Below are positions 35,401 to 46,518 of a stretch of 64,000 bases of DNA, one piece after another. Position 1 is the stretch's first letter, and every line of letters begins with the position of its first letter. The position numbers were made by a program, and so were the translations under genes. Under the pieces are notes generated by a model. It made no database searches. It was not told where the DNA came from and saw only the letters and a list, made by a program, of their open reading frames with translations. Origin of the DNA: Apostichopus californicus (lineage: Eukaryota; Echinodermata; Holothuroidea; Aspidochirotida; Stichopodidae); NCBI GenBank assembly GCA_020650975.1, contig JAIPMN010001124.1:1-64000 (forward strand), written 5' to 3'.

Positions 35401-38400
35401 TTCCCTGCTCAACCACCTCTGGTAATGGATCTTGACAGGAAGCCCATTCAAGAATCTGCCCAGATTTTTGATTACCTAAAAAACATTCTCTCAAGTCCTC
35501 ACCTCCAGCAGCAGGACATCCTTCCTCAAGACCCTGGAGGAGAGTCCCCTGTGGGTGATGATCCTCTCTCTCCAGCTGGTCTGACATTAGACAAATTGAG
35601 ATCAATATTGGGTAGGGTCCAGGGCCAAAGTCCATCAGGAACTGGCTTTCCCTTTCCTCATTCACTTATGCAACAGTATCCAGAGGTCTCAGAAGGGCTA
35701 GACCCAGGACCATCCACTTCCTATGACACATCTTTGACCTCAGATGTGGAAAACAATAACAAGAGGCAGGTTGAAGATGGAGGGTATCTCTCTTCTTCAA
35801 AGAGGCTTAGAACAGGTGGGTGCTTCAAAGAAAGAATGCTATATACAAGTATCATAAGATATTGGTGTCGTTCACTTTTAGACCGAAATCATCAGTCCAA
35901 GTAAATACATTGTTTTTCCAACTGTTCAGAAATTTAGGGCTGCAGTTATATTAACAGTGTTGTTTGACACATGGCGGTTACTGTATCCTTTATCTGTTGT
36001 TTTTTTTGCTGTGAGTGTTTAAAATATCCTCCAGTAGTGACATAGTTAATCAACTAGAAAGGGTTGAGTTGTTTATGTTAGTTATCATTGTTTAGGCTTA
36101 AATCTTTGTTTTGTACAAAAACTGCTTATAGATGGCAACAGTTGTGCAAGAATGAATTTTCACATTTTTGGTTTTGATGATAATCATAACCTTTGCATTC
36201 ATGATGGCGTATGTGTGTGTGTGTTTGTGATGCCCAGCTTGTAAACAATATAACTGAAGAAGGGAAGGTTGGACCAATTTCATATCTTGTGTTTAGTAGA
36301 ACCACATTGAGTACAAGAAGCCTATTGTTTTTTGTGGAAGTCAAAGGTCATTTTGGGTACAACAGGTCGAATTGTGAAAGCCTTGTAAGCATGATATTGC
36401 AAAAAGGGAACCTTGGACAGATCTCATATTTGATTGTAGATGAACCATATCAAATTTTAGGAGCCTATTTTTTTGGTGGAGGTCTAAAGTTATTTGAAGT
36501 CAACAAACCCTAAATATTTACTTCACTACCCTCTTACCTGTCTCTCTACACTAATGCACCTTCCTAAACATAATATCGCAAGGGAAGCTTGGACACAGAG
36601 GCATGTTTGGTGTGTAATTGTACCATATTGAGTACAAGAAGCCTAATGTTGTGGGCGGAGGTCAATGGTCGTTTGAGTTCACCAGGGATCAAATTGTGAA
36701 AACCATGTCTTGCACAATATTTCAACCTGGATAGATGTCTTATGTAGTATGCTGATGTATCACATTTAGTACAAGAAGCCTGTTTTTGAGCTCAATGGTC
36801 ATTTCAGGACAGCCTGTGTCATAGTGAGTTTATTGTGTCACTTCACACTGCTTTCCACTGTATTACTAAGATCAAGTATGTCGTACACCCTCACTATACA
36901 TTACATCAGAATCATGAAGAAAACTTCAGTTACATCATCAAAATCTTGATGCATTTTAGCATTCTGGTTCACATGTTATCTAAACTACTACATTGTCTTC
37001 TTGAGGAATGCAGCTGTTACCTCTTTTCACCTCTATCTCCTCCCATCCTCCACATGGCCAAGTCTAACCTGTCTGGTGGTTGTGCAGCTGGTGCCTTTTC
37101 TCTCAGCTGTTGGTACATGCATACAACTTGTTTACATATTATTGCATGTTGGTCATGAAATCTGTGTAACATATCCTTAGAAGGGCCTCTTTTATCTTTA
37201 TTCTCTAACTAATTCTGTATCATTGTAATTTTCAGTAGAGTGAGATTGATGAGTTTTTTTCTCCACATGAAGGTGATGTTGGAGATCCAATGAACAAACT
37301 GGCTTCTATATTGTCAACTGTGTCCAGGAATACCCCCACCACCTCTTCCAGTGTGCCAGCTACACCTCAGTCTCCCCCTCCTTGGGAAACACTGAGTTTA
37401 GTGCACAAAGAAATCCCACCGGAAACCCCAGAGTCACCGCCACCCTGGGACAAGTGCAATGAACTTTCTGCTATGGATCCACAAGTTGGTAGTGAAGCTC
37501 AGTGGTCCCGCAATGTCATAGTGAAAGGGGACTTAAGCGACCAGCTGACTGTCACAATTAAAGGCCCTCCAGTTACAAACCCATCTCAAGGAGGGCCCCC
37601 GGATCTATATGCATTGGTCAAATCAGTTCTCCATGGTATCACAAGGTGAGTCCCTCTGTCCCTCCCTAATGAGAACTATTGAAGTAATGGGTTATTTTCC
37701 TCTACTGGCTTTTGAGCTCTCAAAAAGAACAACATTGCATATGAACATTCTTTGTTTTTGCAGATAAATATATAATGTGTTATATTATGTAGCAATTATT
37801 TGCATCATGCAAGAATGTGAATGCTATGTCCATGTTATGCAACTTGGAGATAAATCCAGGTGGGCCACAAAGATTGTTGTGAGGCATCATTGTATTTACA
37901 AGCTGATACTAAGGTGTTTTTTACCTTAAATGAAACCAGCTGGTGGTTATTTCCCTATATCAATATTTTGATAGCTTGTTCAAGATATTACAAAATCGCA
38001 TCTCATACTTTTATGTCTCTGAAAACCTGCAATGTATCATACATTTTACAAGTTTACTGTTGAATTCCATGTTCTATCCCTTCCTCAATCTATTTTTATA
38101 GGAATTTTGTCAAAACCAGAGGAGCCCTAAAACCTATCCCTGGATCAGGGTTGGCAATGTGAGTTTGACCTTTGACCCACTGAGCTATGTAAACTTAATA
38201 CTGCATGAGTTTCCTTGTTGCATTGCTAACATATATAGCATCAGTGATACGACCAGCTCCAAACTCTCAACTCAACAGTTATCCATTGTTTGAAGAGATC
38301 AACCTTAGTGCAACAGGGCTGTCTGTGAATGGTCACACATGTTGGTTAGCTTCTAACCCTTTTGTGAATCACTGATTCACAGTTCTACATTACTGCTACT

Positions 38401-41400
38401 GCTTTTGAAGAATGTTCAGCCTCTTGGACTTCACTTCAAGCACCTGTCAGATGCTGCATTGTCTGTATTGTTTACAATTAACAACCTTTTTCTTCCTAGC
38501 AAGAGTTTTGGCTTCAAAATTTACCAGAGAAGTAATTAAAGCTAGACTCAGTTTTATTATTGATGCTGTCTCTGCTTTTGAGTCATCATAAAGTTGCTCA
38601 ATCTGCTATAATTGAATCTTAGATAAAATTTCATGTCTGGTGTGAAGTTATTTGTGAGAAAAGTTGATACAATCATTCAAAAAGAAAGTGAGACCACACC
38701 CATGTTTGATTGCCTAGTAGCCAACTTGTTGTGAGGGAAACTTTGCCAGTTGCTTGTTTACATTTGTTTGATAATACGTGCATGTTTTTAAATTTTGTTG
38801 TGTTGTTGTTAAGCAGTGTTTTGTATTGCAGTTGACTTGTTTCAATGAGTATGTTAATTATGTGAATTGTTGCACAACATCACTCTGTGTGTGCATGAAA
38901 AACCTTCACAACTGTTCTGCCAAGTAATGTTATCTCTAGAGACTGGTCACATGGAAACTTGTTTTATGGAATAAGCAGAAAGATGATGTGCCAGTGTAAC
39001 GTAATATTGGTAGAGCACCTGATGAAAATAGCAATGACTGCACCAAGGCACTCTGTTGTTGTGAGGAGATGGTGTTGCCCTTTATAAGTGTTAGTTTACA
39101 TAATACATTTAAAGTCGTCCATTAGAAGGAAAAACTAGGCAAAATTTGTTATTTTGACTCTTTATTTAATAAGACTTTTCTGTCTAGCAAGAGTCTAAGC
39201 TTCAAAATTTACTACAGGGGTAAATTTGGCACCAAATTAATATTAATAGTACTTTGTTTTGTCATCCCTGCACTCATTTTGGTGGAGCCAAGGAATCGGT
39301 TGTTATTGAAGTGTTTTTGTTGGTAGATAAATGGGATTATTTCGTGAAGTAGAAACAGGTAATATTGCTTTACATTATCAGCGGTCACAACAATTCAAAC
39401 AGAAACTGATTTACTTAGATCCCAAATATTTAACTGAATGAACTCATATAGAAATGTGTTCATGCAAGAAGTACCTGAATGAAAACAGAAACCATTGTTT
39501 AAGTGATAGTAAGGTCTGCTCTTTTACATCTTGGTTTGTGTTTCAGCAAAATGCAGATGCATTCAATGGTACACTGGTATTTAATAGAAATGCCATGTAG
39601 AACCATGAGTATAATCAAGGTTTCTGTAAACCAGAGCATGTATCAATCTCTCACTAATGGTTATGTGGGGTAAGTTTAGAATGAGTTAAGGTTGATGACT
39701 ATGGGTGTCATACCTGGATGCTACTACATTACAGCTGCAACACCTCTCACTTCAGAATATGTTTGGGTGAAGTTTAGAATGAGTTAAGGTTGATGATTAT
39801 GGGTGTCATTCCTGGATGCTACTAGGTTACAGCTGCAACACCTATCACTTAGGGTTATGTGGGGTAAGTTTAGAATGAGTTGAGGTTCATGACTATGGGT
39901 GTCATTCCTGGATGCTACTACAGTAGGTTACAGCTGCAACACTCCTCCTGAAGAGATGCAATGACAGCTTGTGTACCCTTTTCTTTTCTCTCTTTCCACT
40001 ATTAGGAAGATGGCCGCATCTGAAGTGCAGAAGTATGTTGTAGGGATTTAGTGTTGTTAGATCAATCTCATCTTACTAACACTACCTAAAGCGTGTAACC
40101 CAGTATTGCGGTTAATGCATGCTTAATGCTGCTGACAGCTCAATAACCTACTTAATCTAAAGTTTAATTACTGCTTATACTGAACTGAACTTATACTGCT
40201 TATATATACTGCTTATACTGAACTTATACTGAACTGAACTTATACTGCTTTGTAATTACTGTCCCTTCCAACAAACTAAACATGTTCAATTATATATACA
40301 TACATAATGAAAAAAACTGACTAAAGAACTACAAAACAAAATCTTTTTTGCGAATAGAAAAAAAAATTTCTTGAGAATAGAAATTCTTGGCTAGACTTGG
40401 ATTCAAACAAGCATGATTGTGAGCTACCGCTTCTATTCCAAAGGTCATTCCTTCTAATCTTTTTCTAGTCAAAATTTTCTTTGTGCTTGAAAACAAGTTT
40501 CTGTATGAATTCAAAACTGACATTTACTTTTTACTGTTTGGCTATTTTGTCATATCTGTAAATCCTGAATTACCTAGGACAGTGCTCTGTGTAGTTGATA
40601 CCTTGAGATTTTAATGTTTGTAAATGGAAAAGGAAATATTGTTAACAGCATACTGATTAGAAAATCTGGAAAGACAATAAAAAAGAATGCCAGAAGAAAT
40701 AAAATGTTAATATAAAATATAATTTGAAATAATTGGATTCAATCCTATTTTGGGGTTATGTGTTGAGAACCAATACTTATCATATCAGGACATACTTCAA
40801 ACTAACTCCTACATGGGATCTTAGTATATTCTATGAAAACACTCCTTTTGGGACTTGGTTGTTGCTAAATATCTAGCAATTACTCATCCGAGAGTAGCCT
40901 AACGGTAAAATGTTACCAGCCAAAAGTCAAGAAATAGAAATAAAATTATAATATAAAATATAATTTGAAATAATTGGATTCAATCCTATTTTGGGGTTAT
41001 ATGTTGAGAACCAATACTTATCATATCAGGACATACTATAAACTAACACCTACATGGGATCTTAGTATATTCTATGAATACACTCCTTTTGGGTTGTTGC
41101 TAAACATCTAGCAAGTACTCATCCCAGAGTAGCCTAATGGTATAATGTTACCAGCCAAAAGTCAAATGCTTGCAAATCCCTCTTCCCAAAGTCTGCATTA
41201 GCAGACACAATGCTATGTAAACTGCTCAAGCTTGCATGATTAATCCAAACTGAACCTGTTGCTTTCTTTGTTATTTTGTATCAAGCATTCAGCTACATTT
41301 ACTGCTGTCAATGTTCCTGTTTTAACCCAGTATATAGCATCTAACATTAAATTTACTTAAAATATAACAGAATATATTGTGTTACTACTGATGCTTACAT

Positions 41401-43728
41401 AAATTGCTTCTTCTATTTTTAACCTTTCAAGTTATCTCAAGATTGAAATTTGTTAAGAACTGTTACTTTTTAAGAAAAATCACCAAAGATAGAACCTGAG
41501 CACATAACCAAGCAACATTATCTATTCTCAAGACCAGTCTGGTAGATTACAGACATAATGAATGAAACAACCCAGACGTTAATTTTATGTCATTAATTGT
41601 ATACTTCAACAGAATCACTCATTAGCACATTATGTATTCTGAGGGTGCTTTCTGAAGTGTTTCTACTAAAGATGGTAATGAGCCTTAGCACCTCCAGCCC
41701 TGATTCTTATATGTAAAGTAGCCTTGGAGAGTTACATCCACTGTGAAAGAGTATGGGTGGTCTAGAGTGGTTATTGACAGTATGCTAGTGTACTTTGTCT
41801 TTCCAATTACCATACTTTCTCAAGATCAAACATGTCTGATGTGACATTAATGCCACTAACTAGCAAGGTAGTTTCGTTCAAGAAAGTTTGACAGTAATAG
41901 AGTTTACTCTCAAACTTTGCAATCATTAACCAGCTACTTTCACATATAATGCTTTAGTGCTTAATAGTAAGGCTCTCAAAAAGGCAAACATTTTCTCTCT
42001 TCAGGACTCATACCGCTGCATAATTATCACAGTGATCGATTATTCTACAATACCTGGGTTGTGAAATCGAAAATGTTGCCAAATTGTTACTGAATTGTAT
42101 AATTAAATACAGCAATCCTGAAGACAGATTTGGGGAAATAAGTGACTAGGAAATTATGCAAACAACTTTTAAGAGAGCAGAGAATGGTTTATTAGAATAT
42201 GAAGAGCAGGACATGGTATTCTGAGGTAACTGATTAAAATTCAAACACAAGCAAATAATTAAATTTCTTTCTATTGGCTTTAACTTTGAGCATTTGTTTC
42301 TATATTTTCAAAACAAATATTTTTAATATATCATGTAGTAAGTACTGTACAGTTTGAATGGACAGAATGTGACGAGTTACTCATTTGAGCCATTTGTTTC
42401 TCATGATGCATGTTTGAATTAATCATTAGTTTCTACTTACAATCTAAATTCTTCACTCATAGATTTATTATTATAAATTTATAACCCTATATATATAATA
42501 TACTCTAGTAAATTTAGTTTAGAAACTAATGAATTATTGTCATTAATGTGAATTAATCATATGGGAATCATTGCAATATCGACATTTTCTCACAAGTTTA
42601 CATTTCTATTTCTCTAAAGATTGTAATAACAATGAATTAGTCGAAAGTTATAAACTGCTTACTTTAAAAGCTAGTTAAGTGTTACAATTTGATACTTTGA
42701 CAGCATCTTGGTCATTTCGGTATGTGTAAAGTATGCACGCAATACATTGCTGTGCAGTTTCACTACTAAAATAAATGAACCCTCTTTTTTTTTGGTGGAA
42801 GTTAAAGGTCACCTTAGATCAACAACTTTATACAGGCAGGTTTTTTTTTTAAATGATGCATTTTCTTCTATAATATGTGAGTTCCTTTCAGCCATTTTCA
42901 TATTAGTCAATCTAGACATGTTTTCTCTTCCTTTTGAACAGCGAGTATGAAATTAGTCCTCCAACACAGCAAGAGGTTCATCTCCAGGAAATAGTCCTCA
43001 ACACCCTTCATACACAGAACCCTGGCAACTCTCAGATACAGTATGGTGCTTTAAGAAAGGTGAGTTTTATACCAGCAATTAGAAGTGTCTTACAAAGTAG
43101 GCCTTGAAATGGAATGCAATAGTGTTGGCAAAGGAAGGAAGTGTTACAATCAGAATAATTTTTCCGTGCTAGCTCAGTTAGCGGTTTCGACCCTTCCCCT
43201 TCTCTAAACTGTAATGAACGATAGTCACCCTTGAATTCTACTTGAAATATAGACTATTGTCACCTCACCTCTTCACCCTGGTCCTTCATTTATTGAAAGT
43301 ATAAAACCTTGGTAAAAAGTTTCTAATTTTAATATCTTGATTAATATCCCTTCTTATGTTTTGCACAGGTGCAGGAAGTGGCTAGACCACTCACCCACGA
43401 GAAGCAACGTTCAATTTCTCAGAGGTCTTCTCCTCGGGGGCAGAGTGATTCCCCCAGAGGGTCTGTTTCGACCAGTAGCAACCACTCTCCAAGTCCTCCT
43501 CCCAAGACTGATTCTGGTAGGACAAAGTCCAGCATCATAGAAGACGGGACGAGTTTCCAGGGTGACCTCACCAGTGAAGACGGTGTCAGTGTGGGCCAAC
43601 CATCTTACTATCACAAAGCCAAAGATCAAAGACATTCCCCCTCTTCTAGATCCAAGGTGCCTAAGCACAGATCTGACAGTAAGACCAAAAAATCTTACCA
43701 TAGATCTTATCATCGGCACAGTTCATAA
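20466..43728 (+). CDS. TASOR: TASOR/TASOR2-like HUSH-complex scaffold, complete 18-exon model, 1303 residues
   Basis: In mammals TASOR bridges MPP8 and periphilin in the HUSH complex, which silences LINE-1 and other intronless DNA through H3K9me3. Exons: 20466-20766, 21227-21375, 21783-21878, 22460-22541, 23328-23419, 24097-24231, 24584-24714, 28310-28386, 30600-30708, 32161-32273, 32655-32755, 33470-33617, 34373-35815, 37273-37645, 38102-38158, 40006-40032, 42942-43059, 43369-43728. The sum is 3912 nt with every phase matched. Residues 1-100 are basic and disordered. Residues ~101-330 are the PARP-like fold with TASOR blocks SFEYEKAFLVHNEKLDTEF, AEQYAFLLVDNMN, DGLHV, GVYLNRFSDIL and PQQVCPFALVYFKY. 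Residues ~355-510 resemble its SPOC-like region (ITLWKGKLINGGK, GRYFSYAQM). A coiled coil lies near 710-800. The tail is Ser/Arg/His-rich. The protein is shorter than human TASOR (~1670). The start is the first in-frame ATG after the predicted acceptor. TASOR2 is the alternative name; invertebrates may have one ancestor. Confidence 0.87.
25297..26423. mobile_element. hAT element (1127 bp) nested inside the larger hAT element
   Basis: The ends are TAGTGTTTGCACGGGT (left) and TAGTGTTTACACGGGT (reverse of right), then GGTACCCG-rich subterminal DNA on each side. The exact target duplication AAATTAAT lies at 25289-25296 and 26424-26431. The interior has a 168-bp tandem duplication (25335-25502 and 25503-25670), each with an A-run and the phrase CCCATTGACTTAGTGTGGTG, then a second ~75-bp duplication around GATATCTTATAACTGCGTCA. 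There is no coding capacity. It must be younger than its host element. Confidence 0.9.
25335..25670. repeat. 168-bp tandem duplication within the nested hAT element
   Basis: The two units begin CCCGACGCGATACTACCC at 25335 and 25503 and match at most positions, including a 13-14-base A run. The second unit differs by scattered substitutions, so the duplication predates recent history of this copy. A further ~75-bp pair follows at about 25672-25820. Confidence 0.82.
27985..28300 (+). pseudogene. LINE ORF2 C-terminus and 3' tail (L2/CR1-like)
   Basis: A frame with RTRTRYGNRAFSLAAPSH, then after a one-base shift WNELPFHVRDSPSLCIFKRQ and LKTFLFDS, is the usual C-terminal phrase of CR1/L2-group ORF2 proteins. 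It is followed by GTAAAGTGCTTTGAAAAGC and a short TAT/ATT tail that ends just before exon 8 of TASOR. It is 5'-truncated, as is normal for LINE insertions. Its end lies only 10 bp or so from the exon 8 acceptor. Confidence 0.78.
28387..30599 (+). other. TASOR intron 8
   Basis: A 2.2-kb intron. Apart from the 45/48-bp minisatellite at 29883-30345 I see no gene or element; the rest is A+T-rich. Confidence 0.6.
29883..30345 (+). repeat. 45/48-bp minisatellite, ten units, open in one frame
   Basis: Units follow the pattern TATTTATATCTATGGGTGTGCACACCTACAGTGAATTTACTAATG, given here in two parts: TATTTATATCTATGGGTGTG then CACACCTACAGTGAATTTAC. Nine full units and a partial tenth are present. Lengths are 45 or 48, both multiples of three, so one frame stays open through the array, reading (I)SMGVHTYSEFTNVLF. 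The frame ends in TAG in the last unit. There is no splice signal or homology arguing for translation; the openness follows from the period. Confidence 0.9.
30709..32160 (+). other. TASOR intron 9
   Basis: A 1.45-kb intron holding a minus-strand LINE ORF2 remnant at 31356-31718 and otherwise A+T-rich sequence. Confidence 0.6.
31356..31718 (-). pseudogene. LINE ORF2 C-terminal fragment, antisense in TASOR intron 9
   Basis: The 120-residue frame contains LSKFRCVNSKLPIVHGRF, DFHERLCELCDQTYLGDEF and FVCPYFSADRIEFLKPYF. This C-terminal Cys-rich phrase (TKFR..NHKLPIE.GR..., then C..C, GDE.H) is common after the RT domain in invertebrate non-LTR retrotransposons. Only the tail is left, so it is a 5'-truncated dead copy. 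It is antisense to the host gene. Confidence 0.72.
32756..34372 (+). other. TASOR introns 11 and 12 region
   Basis: Introns flank the small exon 33470-33617. I see only A+T-rich intron DNA with pyrimidine-rich acceptors; short frames here are not conserved-looking. Confidence 0.55.
35816..37272 (+). other. TASOR intron 13
   Basis: A 1.46-kb intron after the large exon. It contains the ~140-bp midi-satellite at 36225-36815. The donor AACAG|GTGGGT is usable but not strong; read-through would add about 29 residues and stop at 35902-35904. Confidence 0.6.
36225..36815 (+). repeat. Diverged tandem repeat, unit about 140-175 bp, four copies
   Basis: Each unit has the same order of words: a GTGAAAACCTTGTAA-like block, AATATTGCAAGAAGGGAAGC, TTGGACAGATCTCATATTTG, then ATTGAGTACAAGAAGCCTA and GGAGGTCAAAGGTCATTT. 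The AGAAGCCT-type anchor occurs near 36317, 36460, 36636 and 36773. Copies differ by perhaps a quarter of bases. A stray GGTGGAAGTTAAAGGTCACC at about 42793 looks like a single further unit. Confidence 0.72.
38159..40005 (+). other. TASOR intron 15
   Basis: A 1.85-kb intron with a three-copy ~97-bp tandem repeat at 39658-39950. No gene was seen in the rest. Confidence 0.55.
39658..39950 (+). repeat. Tandem repeat, 96-98-bp unit, three copies
   Basis: The word AGTTTAGAATGAGTT recurs at 39673, 39771 and 39867, each followed by a GACTATGGGTGTCAT-like block, CCTGGATGCTACTA and ACAGCTGCAACACC. It lies directly upstream of the 27-nt exon 16 of TASOR. Confidence 0.85.
40033..42941 (+). other. TASOR intron 16
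   Basis: A 2.9-kb A+T-rich intron with a 241-bp tandem duplication at 40697-41172. No gene was recognised elsewhere in it. Confidence 0.55.
40697..41172 (+). repeat. 241-bp tandem duplication
   Basis: Two copies share AATTGGATTCAATCCTATTT, AACCAATACTTATCATATCA, CATGGGATCTTAGTATATTC and the end GTTACCAGCCAAAAGTCAA. The offset between matching words is about 241 bp. They differ by a small deletion in the second copy and a few substitutions. Each copy holds AGTAGCCTAACGGT/AGTAGCCTAATGGT, which looks like a tRNA A box. Confidence 0.85.
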
Positions 43729-44785
43729 CATATTGCACTCATTAACTCACAACCGTTTTATTATACCAAGTCATTTTCACTGACAATCATCATTTTTTTC
43801 AAGAGTTATGGACAATGTCAGATTCCAAAGAAAAGATAAATCTCTTACAAGCTCTGTCTTCAGATCAGAATCCAAGCTCAACATTGGTTTATCGATTGCT
43901 CTCTCCAAACCTTCCTAAAGGATTGCATCTCTTTGACAATTGGATACCTGCCTCTGGAGGGAAATTAAAAACGTTGGTCTGGTCCTCCAAGTGAATATAA
44001 ATGTGTTACTGGTATAGTGATGTTATCCTTATGGTTTTAACAGGCGTTGATATCCTAGAAAAGTGTGGAATAATCCTCTGAAGCTTATTAAACATCTGTA
44101 TTGAGCAAATCTTTACATAAAAGTGTGCCTGTGAAGTCTATTTAAAGAGGACATGTGGGAGGAAATGTTTTCTGCCCTCTCAAAATTATTGAAAATCATT
44201 GGTTTCATCAGGGTTTTATCTGAGAAAGAGTTGAACAATTAAGACTTCTTTTGTCATGATTCTTCTTGTCCATATCTCTGGAAGCAGTTTCTGTGTTTGT
44301 AAACTTTCTATTCATGCCATTTCTCTCTTTCTTCTAGTAGAAGTTGTTCCAATCATTTTGTGACAATAGACACATCAAACGCTCTGTTTATTCCTTATAT
44401 TCTGGAGTTCCTCTGTTTCATCGTTTTAGCAAAGTTACTAACAAACATTCTTTTACCTTCATTTTACCTTGATAGTTCAATAACCCTCCGTCAACTGATA
44501 AATCAGAATTTTGGCATTGCCATGTGCAGCTAATAATAACTGAAATTCAATTTTTGTTGTCAAAAATACAGTAAATTCTCAAATTGCAAAGAAATATTAC
44601 AATTTTCTTGAAACAGGTTCCTCTTCTTGCTCTCAAGAAGATCTGATATGATTTATGATGACATGACAATGTAACCTCACACATTACAAATTAGGGGCAA
44701 CTGTAGACTGCTGAACCTGTTTACAAAATACAGTTTCACAGCAGATGCTGTGAGGGGGTAGCCTTACTTTGATATGAGTTGTGTG

Positions 44786-44890
44786 CAGGCCTCGACAAAT
44801 TTTTTTAAAACTACTAGCCAACTGGCGACCGAGTCTAAAATTCTACTCGCCAAAACGTTAAATTTACTGGCCATTTTTTCTCGCAAAGTG
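44786..44890. mobile_element. Possible left end of a further hAT-like element
   Basis: CAGGCCTCGACAAATTTTTT followed by ACTAGCCAACTGGCGACCGA and CTACTCGCC resembles the terminal and subterminal DNA of a common hAT MITE class that starts CAGGGCTCGACA. A matching right end is not certain; the best candidate near 46600 (ATCGCCCTG) lacks a convincing target duplication. Confidence 0.35.
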
Positions 44891-45259
44891 TTTGTGTGAT
44901 ATAAGCCTAGGTAGTATGGCCCAACTTAGGAAATCGCGGTTTAGTGTTACTGTTAGTTGTTTACAGCAAAAACGATCTATTTAAATTGTGCTTCGTCAAA
45001 AGTGTTTAAAACATGATATTCATGCGTTACCCCTGTTTGAGTTGTCGTTACGCATTTATTTAAGTTTGTAGTTTTCCAGTTTGGTTACACCTATCGTGCA
45101 TCATTTAGTCGATTAGTATCAAATTAGTTTCGAGCTGGTGAACAGAGCTGTTCCTTAGGACATACTTGTAACAGTGCACTCGATAATTCTACTGTGATGT
45201 GTAACATTAGGCAATAGGCCTTTGTTGATTGGCTCACAAGTTAATAGTAAGCCTATCGT

Positions 45260-46518
45260 CATGGGCGGGATTACGGGGGGGCAAGAGGGGGCACTTGCCC
45301 CCCCACTTTTTCCCAAATCTTAGTTCACTTTTTTGTCGTTTTTGCAGACAAATGTGCACAACCCTAATCGAAATTATTCCCCCACAACAGCTCTATCAAA
45401 TAGGCCTATTTGTTTCGAATCTAAGTCGAATTTGTGTTTAAGATCGTAACATGTAGCATGCGGAATAACTGGAGCTGGAGCTAGCACATGGTTCGCAGCA
45501 CAGGTTACGAATCCTGGAGCTAACACACTAGCGATTCAATTCTGCATGTGATGAATCCGCGGCATGTGCTACAGTGCTAGCCTCAGGAATTGATTTTCAA
45601 CGTTGCTGCTCTACTGAATGCATTGAATAACTAAATCCAGAGAAACGATTTACGAAAGCCAGATTTGCATATTGGGTATATCAATAATTAAATTCAATAC
45701 ACTGACACATGACACCCCCCCCCCTCATTCAACAATATGCAATGGCATATGCCGATGTAATTTCTTTACTGCTCGAAATCACCCCTCCTCGACTTCAGTG
45801 GCGACGCAACCGAGGGACTTATCCCCCATGAAAAAATTGGGGGGGGGGGTAAAGGAATGCTCAGCCCCAATATTTGCCAAGTGCTCCAAGAAGTGGGGAC
45901 CGCGGGGAGAATTTCGAAGTGGGTGCTGAACATATTCTTGATCGGTAAAGATGCATAATATACTAATCATTTTAGGGGGAAAGAACTGTCTAGATGCGAT
46001 TTATTGTTACCAGAGGTGTCATTTTTGCTGATCTAGGATTTCATTTTTGCTTAAATTTCGACGCGCCGCGCCAACTGATGGTGGTGCACCGCCTAAATAG
46101 TGACGTATAAGCTCAAGTTCAGTTGTACATCACCATATAAGTTCTTCTATCCGCCCTCCCTAAATTTACACACATTCATTAATCGTTTAGATGCAATTTA
46201 AAGCCTATATGGGTGTTAATTTTACCGATCTAAGGGTACCTTTCATCGAAAATTTCGACGCTCCTTGCCAACCGATGATGGCGCTCCGCTTAGATAGTGA
46301 CCATATGTTCTACTATCAATCCTCTTCAAATTTTTAAACAATAATTAACTATCTAGATAAAAATTGCAGACATGAGATCCATATTTCAAGGAGGGGTACA
46401 TGCAGCTTAGAGCACTCGGGAAGTGCCGTTTCCGGCCATCTGGAGGGTTTGTAAAGCCAAAAAATTTCTTGTACGCTCCGCCCCTCCCCCCACTTTCACA
46501 ACTCAAATCCCGCCCCTG
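45260..46518. mobile_element. hAT-like composite element, copy B (about 1.26 kb)
   Basis: The start CATGGGCGGGATTACGGGGG and end ACTCAAATCCCGCCCCTG are the same termini as copy A at 17679-18290. The first ~165 bp and the last ~200 bp match copy A closely. The middle differs: it has a block opening CAGTGGCGACGCAACCGAGG at about 45797 and three diverged ~190-bp tandem units starting near 45990, 46187 and 46350, two of them with a (C/T)CAACNGATGGTGG-like phrase. The flanks CCTATCGT and CCTCAGTC do not match, so a simple insertion is not shown; it may be a recombinant of two copies. Confidence 0.7.

Noticed and set aside
35816-35904. Extension of TASOR exon 13 to the stop at 35904 as the true C terminus
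   Set aside because: The donor at 35815 joins in phase to exon 14 and onward to a full model; the extension is more likely intron read-through, though an alternative short isoform cannot be excluded.
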